Shown here one piece after another: positions 25,487 through 33,679 of a stretch of DNA of 64,000 bases. The stretch is from NCBI RefSeq assembly GCF_036010325.1, contig NZ_CP108549.1:1-64000 (forward strand), written 5' to 3'. This DNA comes from Streptomyces sp. NBC_01210. Lineage in GTDB: Bacteria; Actinomycetota; Actinomycetes; Streptomycetales; Streptomycetaceae. The position numbers and the translations under genes were made by a program. The notes beneath the pieces were generated by a model. The model was not told where the DNA came from. It did not search any database and saw only the letters and a list, made by a program, of their open reading frames with translations. How positions within the stretch are numbered: the stretch's first letter is position 1; every line of letters begins with the position of its first letter.

Positions 25487-26953
25487 CTAGCTTGGCGGGG
25501 TGCCGTCGGGGTGCTCGTGGATCCAGGAGAGGCCGCCGAGGTCGAGGCAGCGGCGGGTGCGGGTGACGGCGACATAGGCGAGACGTGCTTCGCTGTCGCT
25601 GATCGGTCCGGGTACAGGGCGGCCGGTGTCGTCGTGCTCATCGGTGTCCTTCGGAGGGGTGAAGTCGTCGGCGATCTTCACGCAGGGCCATTCACGGCCT
25701 TTGGCCTTGTGGGCCGTCGACACGGTCACCTCGGCCTGTTGCTCCGGCGTGAGGTGAGCGAGGGCGGCCAGGATGGCGTCGGTGCCGTGGGTGTCGACGA
25801 GATCGACCAGCGGCTGCAGGTCGCGTCCGGCCGGGTCGTGGGCGGCGTAGTCCTGCAGTTCGCCCCAGGAGGGGAACAGCACCAGTTCGGGGTGGGAGGT
25901 GCGGCGGCCCTCCTTGAGGTCGCGGGCGGCCAGGGCCAGGGCGCGCAGGCTGTCCCCTCCCCCGGCCAGCCCCACCCGGTGTCCGGCGGCCAGCAGGTCC
26001 ATGACGTGGGCCATGGCGCCGACGTTGGTGCGGCACAGCACGGCGTCGGGCCGGACGAGGTGCCCGAGTTCGGTGGGCACCTCGGGGGTGCCGGTCAGGC
26101 GGATCGGTGCCTGCGCGATGGCCAGCCAGCGGTTGGCCTCCTGGGCCAGGTGGGGGCCGAAGCGGAAGGACTGCGACAGGGCGAGCTGGGTGCCGTCGAA
26201 GCCGGTCATGATGTCTTTGGCGCCGCGCCATTGGTAGATGGCCTGGGCGGAGTCGCCGACCATGACCAGTTGGGCGTGGCCGCGCTGGTCGAGGAAGATC
26301 TGCTCGACGACGGGGTTGGTGTCCTGGGCCTCGTCCAGTAGCAAGAAGTCTGTGTTGATCTTCGGCTGGCTGAGGGCCCAGATCTTCAGGTAGTGGTCGT
26401 GGTCGAAGCGCACGGCCCCGTCGTCGGGGTGCTGCAGGTCGGCCCATGCCTTCTCGGCGAACGGCACGATGTGGGCAGCGAGTTGGGTGTGCAGGTCCTT
26501 GTCCTCCAGACCGCGCAGGCGGGGGACGTGATGGCGGGTGATCGTCTCATCAGCGGTGTGGCAGAAGCCGGCCACGGTGCGCAGCGTGGCGTTGGAGAGA
26601 GTCTTTTGTGAGAGGTCGCGTTCGCCGATGCGGACCGGCTTGGTGATGCCGAGGGCCTGCCCGGTCTGCCAGGCCGGGCGGCGGGGTGCGTTCAGGCGAC
26701 AGGTGTAGCGGTGGCCGACGGCCGCGTAGGCCAGGGCATGGGCGGTCTTGCACTGCACGGTGTCGGGGAAGCGGGTGCGTGCGTCCTGGGCGATGGCCCG
26801 GTTGTAGGCGAGGTAGCGGCCGCGGCGTTTGGTGGTGCGGGCGAGCAGGGCCAGGGTGGTGGTCTTGCCGGTACCCGCGCCGGCCTGCAGGGCGAGGTGC
26901 TGGCCGGCGTGGAAGGCGTCGGCCGCGGCCGTCTGTTCGTCGGTCGGGTTCAT
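25487..26953 (-). CDS. UvrD/PcrA-like superfamily 1 helicase, copy 1
   Basis: 488 aa. Walker A is AGTGKTTTL near 22, Walker B LLLDEAQDTNP near 235, motif III VGDSAQAIYQWRGA, motif V STAHKAKGREW and motif VI AYVAVTRTRR. It is shorter than housekeeping UvrD and lacks the large 1B/2B insertions. It overlaps the upstream small gene by ATGA, so the two are co-translated. A close paralogue is at 44262-45785 (same NPVVE, GDSAQAIY and KAKGREW segments). Compact UvrD helicases occur in several defence systems; no nuclease partner is adjacent. Confidence 0.85.
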   Translation of the reverse strand: MNPTDEQTAAADAFHAGQHLALQAGAGTGKTTTLALLARTTKRRGRYLAYNRAIAQDARTRFPDTVQCKTAHALAYAAVGHRYTCRLNAPRRPAWQTGQALGITKPVRIGERDLSQKTLSNATLRTVAGFCHTADETITRHHVPRLRGLEDKDLHTQLAAHIVPFAEKAWADLQHPDDGAVRFDHDHYLKIWALSQPKINTDFLLLDEAQDTNPVVEQIFLDQRGHAQLVMVGDSAQAIYQWRGAKDIMTGFDGTQLALSQSFRFGPHLAQEANRWLAIAQAPIRLTGTPEVPTELGHLVRPDAVLCRTNVGAMAHVMDLLAAGHRVGLAGGGDSLRALALAARDLKEGRRTSHPELVLFPSWGELQDYAAHDPAGRDLQPLVDLVDTHGTDAILAALAHLTPEQQAEVTVSTAHKAKGREWPCVKIADDFTPPKDTDEHDDTGRPVPGPISDSEARLAYVAVTRTRRCLDLGGLSWIHEHPDGTPPS

Positions 26954-27426
26954 GCGGGGGCTGCTCCGGGGGTGCGGGTCAGGGCGTGGCCGACGGCTGC
27001 CAGGAGGTGTGCGGCCGTGGTGCCGGCGAGCAGTTGCTGCACGGCCCGGTCGAGCCGGTCGGCCTCGTCGCTGGCGTGCTGGGCCAGTGCGCGGTGCAGG
27101 GCCAGTTTCACGAAGAGTTCCGGGCTCTGCCGCGTTTCATGGGCGGCCTGGCGGATCGTGGCGTGGACGGCGGGCGGAAAGGCGAGGTTGAGCAGGACCT
27201 GCCCGTCGGCGTCCGGGTAGTGGGTGGTGATCACGTCCACGGGGAGTCGAGGGGCGAGGCGCTGGCGCAGCCGGTGTGCGGCGCGGCCGGGGGTTTTGGC
27301 GCGTACGAGGGTCATGAGGCGGGTGGTGTCGTGGTTGGTCGCGAGCGGCAGCACGCGGGCGGCGTCACGGAGCTCAGCCGGGGCCAGGGGGCGGGTCAGG
27401 AGGATTTCCAGGGCGTGGTGCGGCAT
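26950..27426 (-). CDS. Ribbon-helix-helix-like small protein coupled to the helicase
   Basis: 158 aa from ATG at 27426, preceded by GGAGAG. A segment around residues 85-120 (LNLAFPPAVHATIRQAAHE then SPELFVKLALHRAL) has the strand-helix-helix pattern of RHH DNA-binding proteins such as antitoxins. The gene lies two bases after the DUF6083-like gene and overlaps the UvrD-like helicase gene by four bases. Likely a DNA-binding partner or regulator of that helicase. The assignment is by pattern only. Confidence 0.55.
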   Translation of the reverse strand: MPHHALEILLTRPLAPAELRDAARVLPLATNHDTTRLMTLVRAKTPGRAAHRLRQRLAPRLPVDVITTHYPDADGQVLLNLAFPPAVHATIRQAAHETRQSPELFVKLALHRALAQHASDEADRLDRAVQQLLAGTTAAHLLAAVGHALTRTPGAAPA

Positions 27427-27428
27427 CG

Positions 27429-28280
27429 TCAACTCTCTCCACTGCCGTGTACCGGCGGGTATGGCAGGCCGGTACGCAGGTGCTTGGCGTGCAGGAGGGG
27501 ATCGAAGACCTGCCATCCGGCCAGGGCCAGGTCGGCGGCGCCGCGGGTGGTGGCGTGCGCAGGACAGCGCTGGACACGCCAGCGACGTTGTTCGGCAGGG
27601 GGCAACTGGCTGAGGTCGTAGACGGCCGCCGTCTGCTCGGGCAGGGCGAGTTGGCCGAGTCGGCGGCCGATAGGCAGCAGCCTCCACGATCCGGGCGGGG
27701 CGTCCGGGGCCAGGACGGGACGGAGGCAGCGGTGTCGGTGGCTCGTCTGGGCTACGCAGCGGATGGCCTCCAGGGGGCCGTCGGCGAGGTAGTGGCCCAG
27801 CAGCATCCGCACGACCGGGCGGTCGGGGCCGTCAGGCGCTGCACTGGTGGGGGCAGCCGTGGGAGTGGTGAAGACACCGGTGTCGATCAGGCGACGGGTT
27901 CGTACGGCGAGTTGGCGGCGTACCGACTTGAGGGGTGGGCTGATCCGGCAGATGGGCGTGCGCTGCGGGCAGAGCACGGCGTGCGGAATGCGGCACCATG
28001 CGCTGCCGTCGCTGTGCGGGTGGGCAATGCCGGAGCTCAGGTGCCAGTGGCAGGGGGCAGGGACGTGGGCGGTGGCCAGTTCGGCGGGATGCAAGGCGAT
28101 GGGCCGCCCGTCGGCACGCGGGTAGAGGTCGATGCGGTTGCCGCAGTGGCGGCAGCGGCCGCTCTGACCGGCGCGCAGCAGGCGGCTGGGGCTGGTGGCG
28201 GCCACCCGCAGCGGACGGCGCGCCGGGGCGGTGCGGGGGCTGCCGTCCCAGTGGCAGCCGGAGGCGGAGTTGGAGCGCAT
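27429..28280 (-). CDS. DUF6083-like zinc-ribbon protein
   Basis: 283 aa from ATG at 28280, chosen because related Streptomyces proteins as I recall them begin just before the HWDG segment; the frame is open further up. It has CRHCGNRIDLY, then PIALHP and CHWHLSSGIAHP, the signature of this Streptomyces family, and a C-terminal CVAQTSHRHRC plus a VQRCPAHAT segment that may bind metal. Function is unknown. It leads a minus-strand run with the RHH-like protein and the UvrD-like helicase, apparently under the XRE gene at 28450-28713. Confidence 0.65.
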   Translation of the reverse strand: MRSNSASGCHWDGSPRTAPARRPLRVAATSPSRLLRAGQSGRCRHCGNRIDLYPRADGRPIALHPAELATAHVPAPCHWHLSSGIAHPHSDGSAWCRIPHAVLCPQRTPICRISPPLKSVRRQLAVRTRRLIDTGVFTTPTAAPTSAAPDGPDRPVVRMLLGHYLADGPLEAIRCVAQTSHRHRCLRPVLAPDAPPGSWRLLPIGRRLGQLALPEQTAAVYDLSQLPPAEQRRWRVQRCPAHATTRGAADLALAGWQVFDPLLHAKHLRTGLPYPPVHGSGES

Positions 28281-28449
28281 GGCGAGGACCGTGCCAGGCG
28301 ACACGCCCCGAGGGCGGGGCTGGCGGGCGGGCAGTCCCCCGGGCAGCCCAGCGCTATCGAACAGCGACACGGTTCGGCGAGTATGCGTTCTATGCATACT
28401 CGCCAGTTCGGGTGATCTGCGCGGCGCGCCAAGCCTGACGCGACCGAAG

Positions 28450-28713
28450 TCAGGCGCCCTTGGGCCCGGGTGGGGTGTGGTCGTCGCAGAGCGGGCCGAG
28501 CAGCTGCTCGATGGGGACATCGAAGGCGTGCGCGAGGGCGTGCCAGGTGGTGACGGTGCCGACGGCTCGGCCGTGTTCGAGGTCGATCAGCGTGCGCCGG
28601 GCCAGGCCGCTGCGGCCGGCAAGTTCATCAAAGGTCCACCCGCGCGCGTTCCTCAGCCGCGCCAGCGTCACACGCAGGGCGTCGCGGTCCGGGTCGGGCG
28701 GCAAGATCGTCAC
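28450..28713 (-). CDS. XRE-family regulator
   Basis: 87 aa from GTG at 28713 (GATGGTGGG just upstream); the frame extends to 28794 but that part covers the operator cluster. Classical HTH: ARLRNARGWTFDELAGRSG then RRTLIDLEHGR. It is divergent from the Cys/His-rich gene at 28903, with several related palindromes between them, so it probably autoregulates and controls both directions. Confidence 0.75.
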   Translation of the reverse strand: MTILPPDPDRDALRVTLARLRNARGWTFDELAGRSGLARRTLIDLEHGRAVGTVTTWHALAHAFDVPIEQLLGPLCDDHTPPGPKGA

Positions 28714-28719
28714 CCCACC

Positions 28720-28825
28720 ATCCGACGGTGCAGACACCTGCCCTGTCAGTGCGGATTTCTGCACTATCAGTGCAGGTAGGCGCGCCGAGCCCACGCTGCG
28801 CGAGTGCAGAGATCTGCACTACGGT
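28720..28825. promoter_or_regulatory. Operator cluster (GTGCAGA-type palindromes) between divergent genes
   Basis: Related dyads built on GTGCAGA/TCTGCAC: 28749-28764 (GTGCGGA-2-TCTGCAC, one mismatch), 28759-28775 (CTGCACT-3-AGTGCAG, perfect, overlapping the first) and 28804-28819 (GTGCAGA-2-TCTGCAC, perfect). A further half-site is near 28726. The common core points to one repressor, most simply the adjacent XRE protein, binding cooperatively. Confidence 0.75.
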
Positions 28826-28902
28826 GGCGGCGGCTCCCGCGTGCGTACCGGGAGACCACCGCACGAGGCCGACGCGGACCAAACCGGAGGGACAACGAGC
28901 CG

Positions 28903-29949
28903 ATGCGGCTTGCCAGCACACACGCCACAGTGCAGCGCATCTGGACAGTGCGCCTGCGCCCGCAGACGGGCGGACCGGCCCTGACCTGCCCCCGCTGCGC
29001 ACACAGCCCCGTCCTGCCTGCCGCCTCCGCCCGCTCGGCCGCCCTCACCCATCTGGCCCGCCACGCCCGCGCCGACACGCTGCCCGGACACCTGCGCACC
29101 TGCCAGTGCCGGACGAGAGGCTGCCACTGGCACCCCCGCCACCGCGGCTGCGCGGGACCCGTCCTGCTCGCCCTGACCTGCGACCGCAGCGGCCGCACGT
29201 GGCGGCTGGCCGATGCCTGCGCCGCCTGCGCGGCAGCAATGAGCCACACCGCCGTCGTACCGCCCACCCTGCTCGCCACCGGCCCCGTCCGGCCGACGCC
29301 CAGCACGTCGCGCTCTGCGCGCACCACGCCTCCGTTCGGCCCGGCAGAACAGCAGCGCGTACGCGAAATGCTCACCTACCTCGCCACAGCACTGCCCCGC
29401 TTCTCCTCCCCCGCCGCCCGGCTGCTCGCCCTGCAGTGCGCGCTGCGCGCAGACCACCACGGGCAGATCCGCCTGCCCCACGGGTTCCTGCGCGGCATGC
29501 GGCTGCACGGTCGCGCGGAGCTGTGGCTCGAACTGGAGCACCCCGGCTGGCTGCACCGCCCCAGACGCAGATGCTCCCCCATCCAGGCTCAGCTGCTGGA
29601 CGCCGCCGTCCTCCACCAGGCACCCGGACGCACCGCGCGCATCCGCGCCGCCCAATGGGCCCTGCACCCCGCCCCGCTGGCCGTCTCGCCCGCTCTGCCC
29701 TCCGCCCTGCGGCTGACCGCACTCGCCCTGGCCGCCCACAGCACTGCTGAGGCGGGCGGGGGCGAACTCGAGGCCCTCACCCGCCAATGCGGGCAGCCGC
29801 CCCAGCAGCTGGAGGACCTCCTCGACCAGCTGGTCCGTGCCCGCCTCGTGACCACCTGGCACCACCATCACGACAGCGACGAGGTCCGGTGGGAGCTGCC
29901 CGCGCACTCTCCGCCCAGCGAAGGCGTCACCCAAGAGGCCGGTGGGTAA
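28903..29949 (+). CDS. Cys/His-rich protein of unknown function
   Basis: 348 aa from ATG at 28903. The N-terminal ~110 residues carry CPRC, then CQCRTRGCHWHPRHRGC and CAACAA, suggesting one or two zinc sites. The C-terminal half is helical and Ala/Leu/Arg-rich, with a possible winged-helix segment (LEDLLDQLVRARLVTTW) near 310-330. I do not recognise the family. It is divergent from the XRE gene and shares its operator cluster; likely a regulatory or DNA-binding protein of the same cassette. Confidence 0.65.
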   Translation: MRLASTHATVQRIWTVRLRPQTGGPALTCPRCAHSPVLPAASARSAALTHLARHARADTLPGHLRTCQCRTRGCHWHPRHRGCAGPVLLALTCDRSGRTWRLADACAACAAAMSHTAVVPPTLLATGPVRPTPSTSRSARTTPPFGPAEQQRVREMLTYLATALPRFSSPAARLLALQCALRADHHGQIRLPHGFLRGMRLHGRAELWLELEHPGWLHRPRRRCSPIQAQLLDAAVLHQAPGRTARIRAAQWALHPAPLAVSPALPSALRLTALALAAHSTAEAGGGELEALTRQCGQPPQQLEDLLDQLVRARLVTTWHHHHDSDEVRWELPAHSPPSEGVTQEAGG

Positions 29950-30041
29950 AGGCGGCACGGTGGCCCGTATACCTGGCCCCGGCCATCCTGCCGCTGCGCG
30001 TGCCGGAGGGGCACCTCCTCAGCGCTTGCTCCGCTGCTGTC

Positions 30042-31142
30042 TCAGCGGTGTGCCCGGCGCAGATACATCGGCAGGACGGTGCGCATGAGCTGTTCGCCCC
30101 GGATGGTGATGGCCTCGAAGTCGCTGTGGGCCATGGCGGCGAAGTTGGTCGGGTAGCCGGCGACCGCGCTGCGCGGGACGAGGTCGGCGGGCGGTGCGGG
30201 CAGGCGTTCGTCCTTCATGCCGAGGTATGCGAGGGCGAAGCAGTCGATGCGTCCGCTCACCGCCCACTCGTGCAGGCGGGAGCGGGCGGAGTCCTGTGAC
30301 TTGCGGTGGACGGTGGCGAAGGAGCGGCTGAGGCGTCCGGGCATGAAGTGCGGTGCCTTCAGGGCGAGTTCGCCCAGGCCGGCGTCGCAGGCGATGATGA
30401 AAGGTACGTCGTAGACGTGCTGGGTGTGGTCCGGTGAGCGTCCGGGCTCGAGGACGGACAGGCCGAGGTTGTCGTAGACACCGCCGTCGGTGAGCAGCAC
30501 GGTGTGCTGCTGCTGGTGTCCGTCGCGGTGCTGGAAGGTGAAGGTGCGTTCCAGGGCCGGCAGGAGCGCGGGGTAGGCGGCAGACGCGGCGACGGCGGTG
30601 GCGACGTGGATGGGTTCGGTGATGGTGCCGTAGCGGGAGCAGCCGCTACGGGTGCTGCCGAAGCGGACGGCGTTGGTGGTGGCCAGGTCGGTGGCGGTGA
30701 GGACGACGTCGAGGCCGGTGTGGGTGACGTCGGCCATGGTCTGGGTGCCGAACGCCTTGTGGGTGAGGACGGCGGCCAGGGCGTCGGTGCGGTTGGCGGG
30801 GCGGGCGACGCTGACGCCGCTGTGGCGGGGGAACAGTCCGCGGGTGCCTGCGCGGGCGGCCGCGGTGAGGTTGCGCACGGCTGCGGAGGGCTTGAACGCC
30901 TGTCGTGCGATTTCCAGTTGGAGGCCTGAACGCAGCAGGTCGGTGGTACGAGCGTCGAAGTCGGCGAAGTCTGGCGGGCCGTAGGCCCACAGGGCGGCGA
31001 GGAGGGAGCCGCCGGAGATGCCGGAGACGACGCGGATGCGGTCGAGGAGATCGCGGTCGTTAAGGGCGCGCAGGCAGCCGAGGTGGAAGGCGGCGGCGCG
31101 GGAGCCGCCGCCGGACAGGGCGAGGCCGATGGTGCGGGTCAT
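30042..31142 (-). CDS. Patatin-like phospholipase (CapV-like effector)
   Basis: 366 aa. Oxyanion loop GGGSRA at 11-16, nucleophile elbow GISGG at 41-45 (Ser43) and catalytic Asp in DGG at 219-221 form the complete patatin dyad. No signal peptide is visible, so it is cytosolic. Patatins of this type are cell-killing effectors in CBASS (CapV), degrading membrane phospholipids when switched on. The gene overlaps the E2-E1-JAB fusion by ATGA and is last in a three-gene operon. No C-terminal cyclic-nucleotide sensor is recognisable by eye, and no CD-NTase is in the operon, so how it is activated is open. Confidence 0.85.
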   Translation of the reverse strand: MTRTIGLALSGGGSRAAAFHLGCLRALNDRDLLDRIRVVSGISGGSLLAALWAYGPPDFADFDARTTDLLRSGLQLEIARQAFKPSAAVRNLTAAARAGTRGLFPRHSGVSVARPANRTDALAAVLTHKAFGTQTMADVTHTGLDVVLTATDLATTNAVRFGSTRSGCSRYGTITEPIHVATAVAASAAYPALLPALERTFTFQHRDGHQQQHTVLLTDGGVYDNLGLSVLEPGRSPDHTQHVYDVPFIIACDAGLGELALKAPHFMPGRLSRSFATVHRKSQDSARSRLHEWAVSGRIDCFALAYLGMKDERLPAPPADLVPRSAVAGYPTNFAAMAHSDFEAITIRGEQLMRTVLPMYLRRAHR

Positions 31143-33679
31143 GGGCGAGCCTTGCGTGGGAAGGGAACGGGGCCGTGGGGGCGGGTGGCGTAGCCGCCGG
31201 GCCACCACGTCACAGGGCCGAGGTGGACGGGTGGTTGCGGCGAGAGCGGCTCGGTCGCGGCGGAGGCGGTGCGGGTGGCGAGGTGGGCGTAGAGGTCGGG
31301 GCCGTCACCGGTGGCGAGCCACTTGTGCCAGACGGGCTCCGGTCCTCCGGCGATGAGGACGAGGGCGCGGGCGGGGGCGTCGTCCAGTGGCAGGGTGAGG
31401 CTGGTCATGGCGGCGCGGTCGGTGGCACTGGGCTGCGCGGCGGTGTGCGGGTGGGTGTGCCACATGCCCAGGAAGCGGCTGCTGTTGCCGGTCGCCTCCC
31501 GGCGGGCGGCGAGGTGAGCGCCGACACCGTCCAGGCCGTGCCGGAAGTAGGTCTCAGTCAGCAGGGAGTCAGGGGGCGGGCCGGTGGCCTCGTCGACGAA
31601 GATCACGCCGGTGGCGTCGTCGACGATGCCGAGCAGGGTCCCGCCGGTTTCCACGCGCGGGCCCCTCACACGGGCGCCCCGGCGGGCTTCCGCGCGCATC
31701 TCAGCGAGTGCGGCGGGGGTGATGCGTACGTCATAGCCGGTGGCCTTGTCCGTGACGAGGGTGTCGTTGGGCCATGTCAGCCAGCGCGGCCCGGCAGGCT
31801 GGGCGTCGGTGGGTCCAGCGGGCATGCGTACGATGAGCGTTGCCATGGTAGGCCGGTCGGCGGGGTGGGCCAGGGCGTGGAGGATGCCGGTCACCAGTTG
31901 TCCGGCCAGTGCGGTTACGTCGGCGGCCGAGCCGGTGAAGGTGGCGTCCGAGCAGCCGGGTTCGGGCTGGAAGAGCTCCGTACGGGGCTGGGTGGGGAAG
32001 AAGTCCTCGATCAGGTCGTCGAAGGTGTGCGTGATGTCGGTGTGCGCGGCCAGCGCGGTGCGGCGCAGGACGTCGGCTCCGCCGCCGGTGGCACCGTAGG
32101 ACGAGAGGGCGGCGATGCCGCGGGTGGCGTGGTGGCCGATCATCAGCGTGGCCAGGTGGGGCCAGGGGATGGCATCGGTGCGGCGGGCGCGTTCGAGGTG
32201 GGCACGGACGATGCGGTTGGCGGTACAGTCCCAGATCAGGTCGAAGGTGTGCAGGTCGAGTTCGGACAGCCGGTTGGTGATGTCGCCGACGAGTGCTTCG
32301 ACATGGGTGTGGTGGGGGTCGATCCGGTTGAGGCGGTCGGCCAGGACTCTCGCCTTGGAGCGGCCGATGTCGGCGTCCGCGTAGGGCTGGCGGGCCAGGA
32401 TGCCCGGGTGGACGAGCGCCTGGTCGGCGACGGTGATGTGCGAGGCGCCGGCGCGTGCGCACATGTCGGCGACGGGGGCTCCCAGGGCGCCCGCGCCCAG
32501 GACGAGGATGCGCTTGCCCCGCAGCCAGGCTGCAGGGGTGGCGTGGTCGCGGCGGACGGTGACTTCGGGGCGGGCCTCGTAGATGCGCATCCACCGGGTG
32601 GGCAGACGGTCGAGCCACTCGGTGCCGAACTGGATGACCTCGTCGCCGAGTTCGGCCAGGTACGGGCGGCCGCTGAAGGCGGTGTCGGCGGCCAGGCGCC
32701 CGATCCGGTCGGCGAAGTCGGGCAGGTGCCAGGCCACCAGGTGTGTCTGGCGTGGGCCGTCGCCGGCGATCCCCCGGGAGGGGGTGCCCAGCAGCAGGTG
32801 TACCGGCGCGGCCGGGGTGTCCTCGTCGTCCTCGTCCGGCGCGTCGCCGTCGGGGTGGAGCAGGGTGCGGTTGTGGTCCGCGACGAATCCCGTCAGCCCC
32901 AGTAGCAGGCGTGGCGTGATGTGGTCGCGGGCCAGGGCATCGACCAGGTCCCGCGCGGTGAGCGGGTATTCGAACGTCAGGTGCTTCGTGGTGACGACGG
33001 CGGGGGCGAGGAACGCGCGGGCCCCGGCCGGGAGCGCGGCGGTCTGCCGCAGCTGCTCCAGGGTGGCGGGCCAGGGGTCCTCGACGGCAAGCCAGCCCAC
33101 CACGTCGCTTCTCGTGTCGTCGACCTGGTGCAGCACGGCGGCGCCCAGCCACGGCCCGTCCGGCAGTGCGACGGGCGCGTCGCGGCGGATCACGAGGAGT
33201 CCCGCCGTGTGGTCGGTCAGGGCGTTCGGGGGGTGCAGGGGTTCGCCGGGCCGGTCCAGTTCTCCCGCGGCGCCCGCCTCGAACCAGTCCAGGAGGCGGT
33301 TGATGAACCCGTACATGCCGTCGGCCGGATCCCACTCGGTCGCCGTCGAGCGGTACAGGCACAGGTGGCGGCCCCAGTTGACGTGCGGGGCACCGGCGAA
33401 GCGGGTGTGCCGAGTCCGCACGCTGGGGGCGGCGAAGGGAAAGTTCGGGGGGATCAGCAAGGTGACCGCCTCGACACTGCGCAGCCGCAGACCGCCCTGG
33501 GTACGCGACAGGTTGGCGCAGCCGACGCTGATGCGGGCCTCGACGTACCCGGACCGGCCGGTGGCGGCGGTCACGTGCGTGGCCGCCATCGATCCTTGGG
33601 AGGCCTGGACGATCCGGTGGAGCTGGTCGAGGGCGAGCTGCTGGCCTTCAGTGAGTTCCAGGGTGGTGCTGTCCTTCAC
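31139..33679 (-). CDS. E2-E1-JAB fusion (Cap2 plus Cap3-like) ubiquitin-like conjugation enzyme
   Basis: 846 aa with three domains. E2-like at 1-150: the PPNFPFAAPS strand and active-site Cys107 in GRHLCLY. A linker of about 230 residues follows. E1/ThiF-like at 387-610: nucleotide loop GAGALG at 395-400, acidic SHITVAD, and probable catalytic Cys576 in PEPGCSDATF. JAB/JAMM isopeptidase at 655-846: Glu677 and HTHPH...S-x2-D (His741, His743, Ser751, Asp754), all metal-binding residues present. In type II CBASS, Cap2 (E2-E1) attaches the cyclase C-terminus to targets and Cap3 (JAB) removes it; here writer and eraser are one chain. It overlaps both neighbours by ATGA. The substrate is not obvious. 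Confidence 0.85.
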   Translation of the reverse strand: MKDSTTLELTEGQQLALDQLHRIVQASQGSMAATHVTAATGRSGYVEARISVGCANLSRTQGGLRLRSVEAVTLLIPPNFPFAAPSVRTRHTRFAGAPHVNWGRHLCLYRSTATEWDPADGMYGFINRLLDWFEAGAAGELDRPGEPLHPPNALTDHTAGLLVIRRDAPVALPDGPWLGAAVLHQVDDTRSDVVGWLAVEDPWPATLEQLRQTAALPAGARAFLAPAVVTTKHLTFEYPLTARDLVDALARDHITPRLLLGLTGFVADHNRTLLHPDGDAPDEDDEDTPAAPVHLLLGTPSRGIAGDGPRQTHLVAWHLPDFADRIGRLAADTAFSGRPYLAELGDEVIQFGTEWLDRLPTRWMRIYEARPEVTVRRDHATPAAWLRGKRILVLGAGALGAPVADMCARAGASHITVADQALVHPGILARQPYADADIGRSKARVLADRLNRIDPHHTHVEALVGDITNRLSELDLHTFDLIWDCTANRIVRAHLERARRTDAIPWPHLATLMIGHHATRGIAALSSYGATGGGADVLRRTALAAHTDITHTFDDLIEDFFPTQPRTELFQPEPGCSDATFTGSAADVTALAGQLVTGILHALAHPADRPTMATLIVRMPAGPTDAQPAGPRWLTWPNDTLVTDKATGYDVRITPAALAEMRAEARRGARVRGPRVETGGTLLGIVDDATGVIFVDEATGPPPDSLLTETYFRHGLDGVGAHLAARREATGNSSRFLGMWHTHPHTAAQPSATDRAAMTSLTLPLDDAPARALVLIAGGPEPVWHKWLATGDGPDLYAHLATRTASAATEPLSPQPPVHLGPVTWWPGGYATRPHGPVPFPRKARP

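Noticed and set aside
23623..25641. 672-codon minus-strand open frame opposite the Avs-like gene
   Set aside because: Shadow frame with no domain; the Avs-like frame is supported by nuclease and NTPase motifs.
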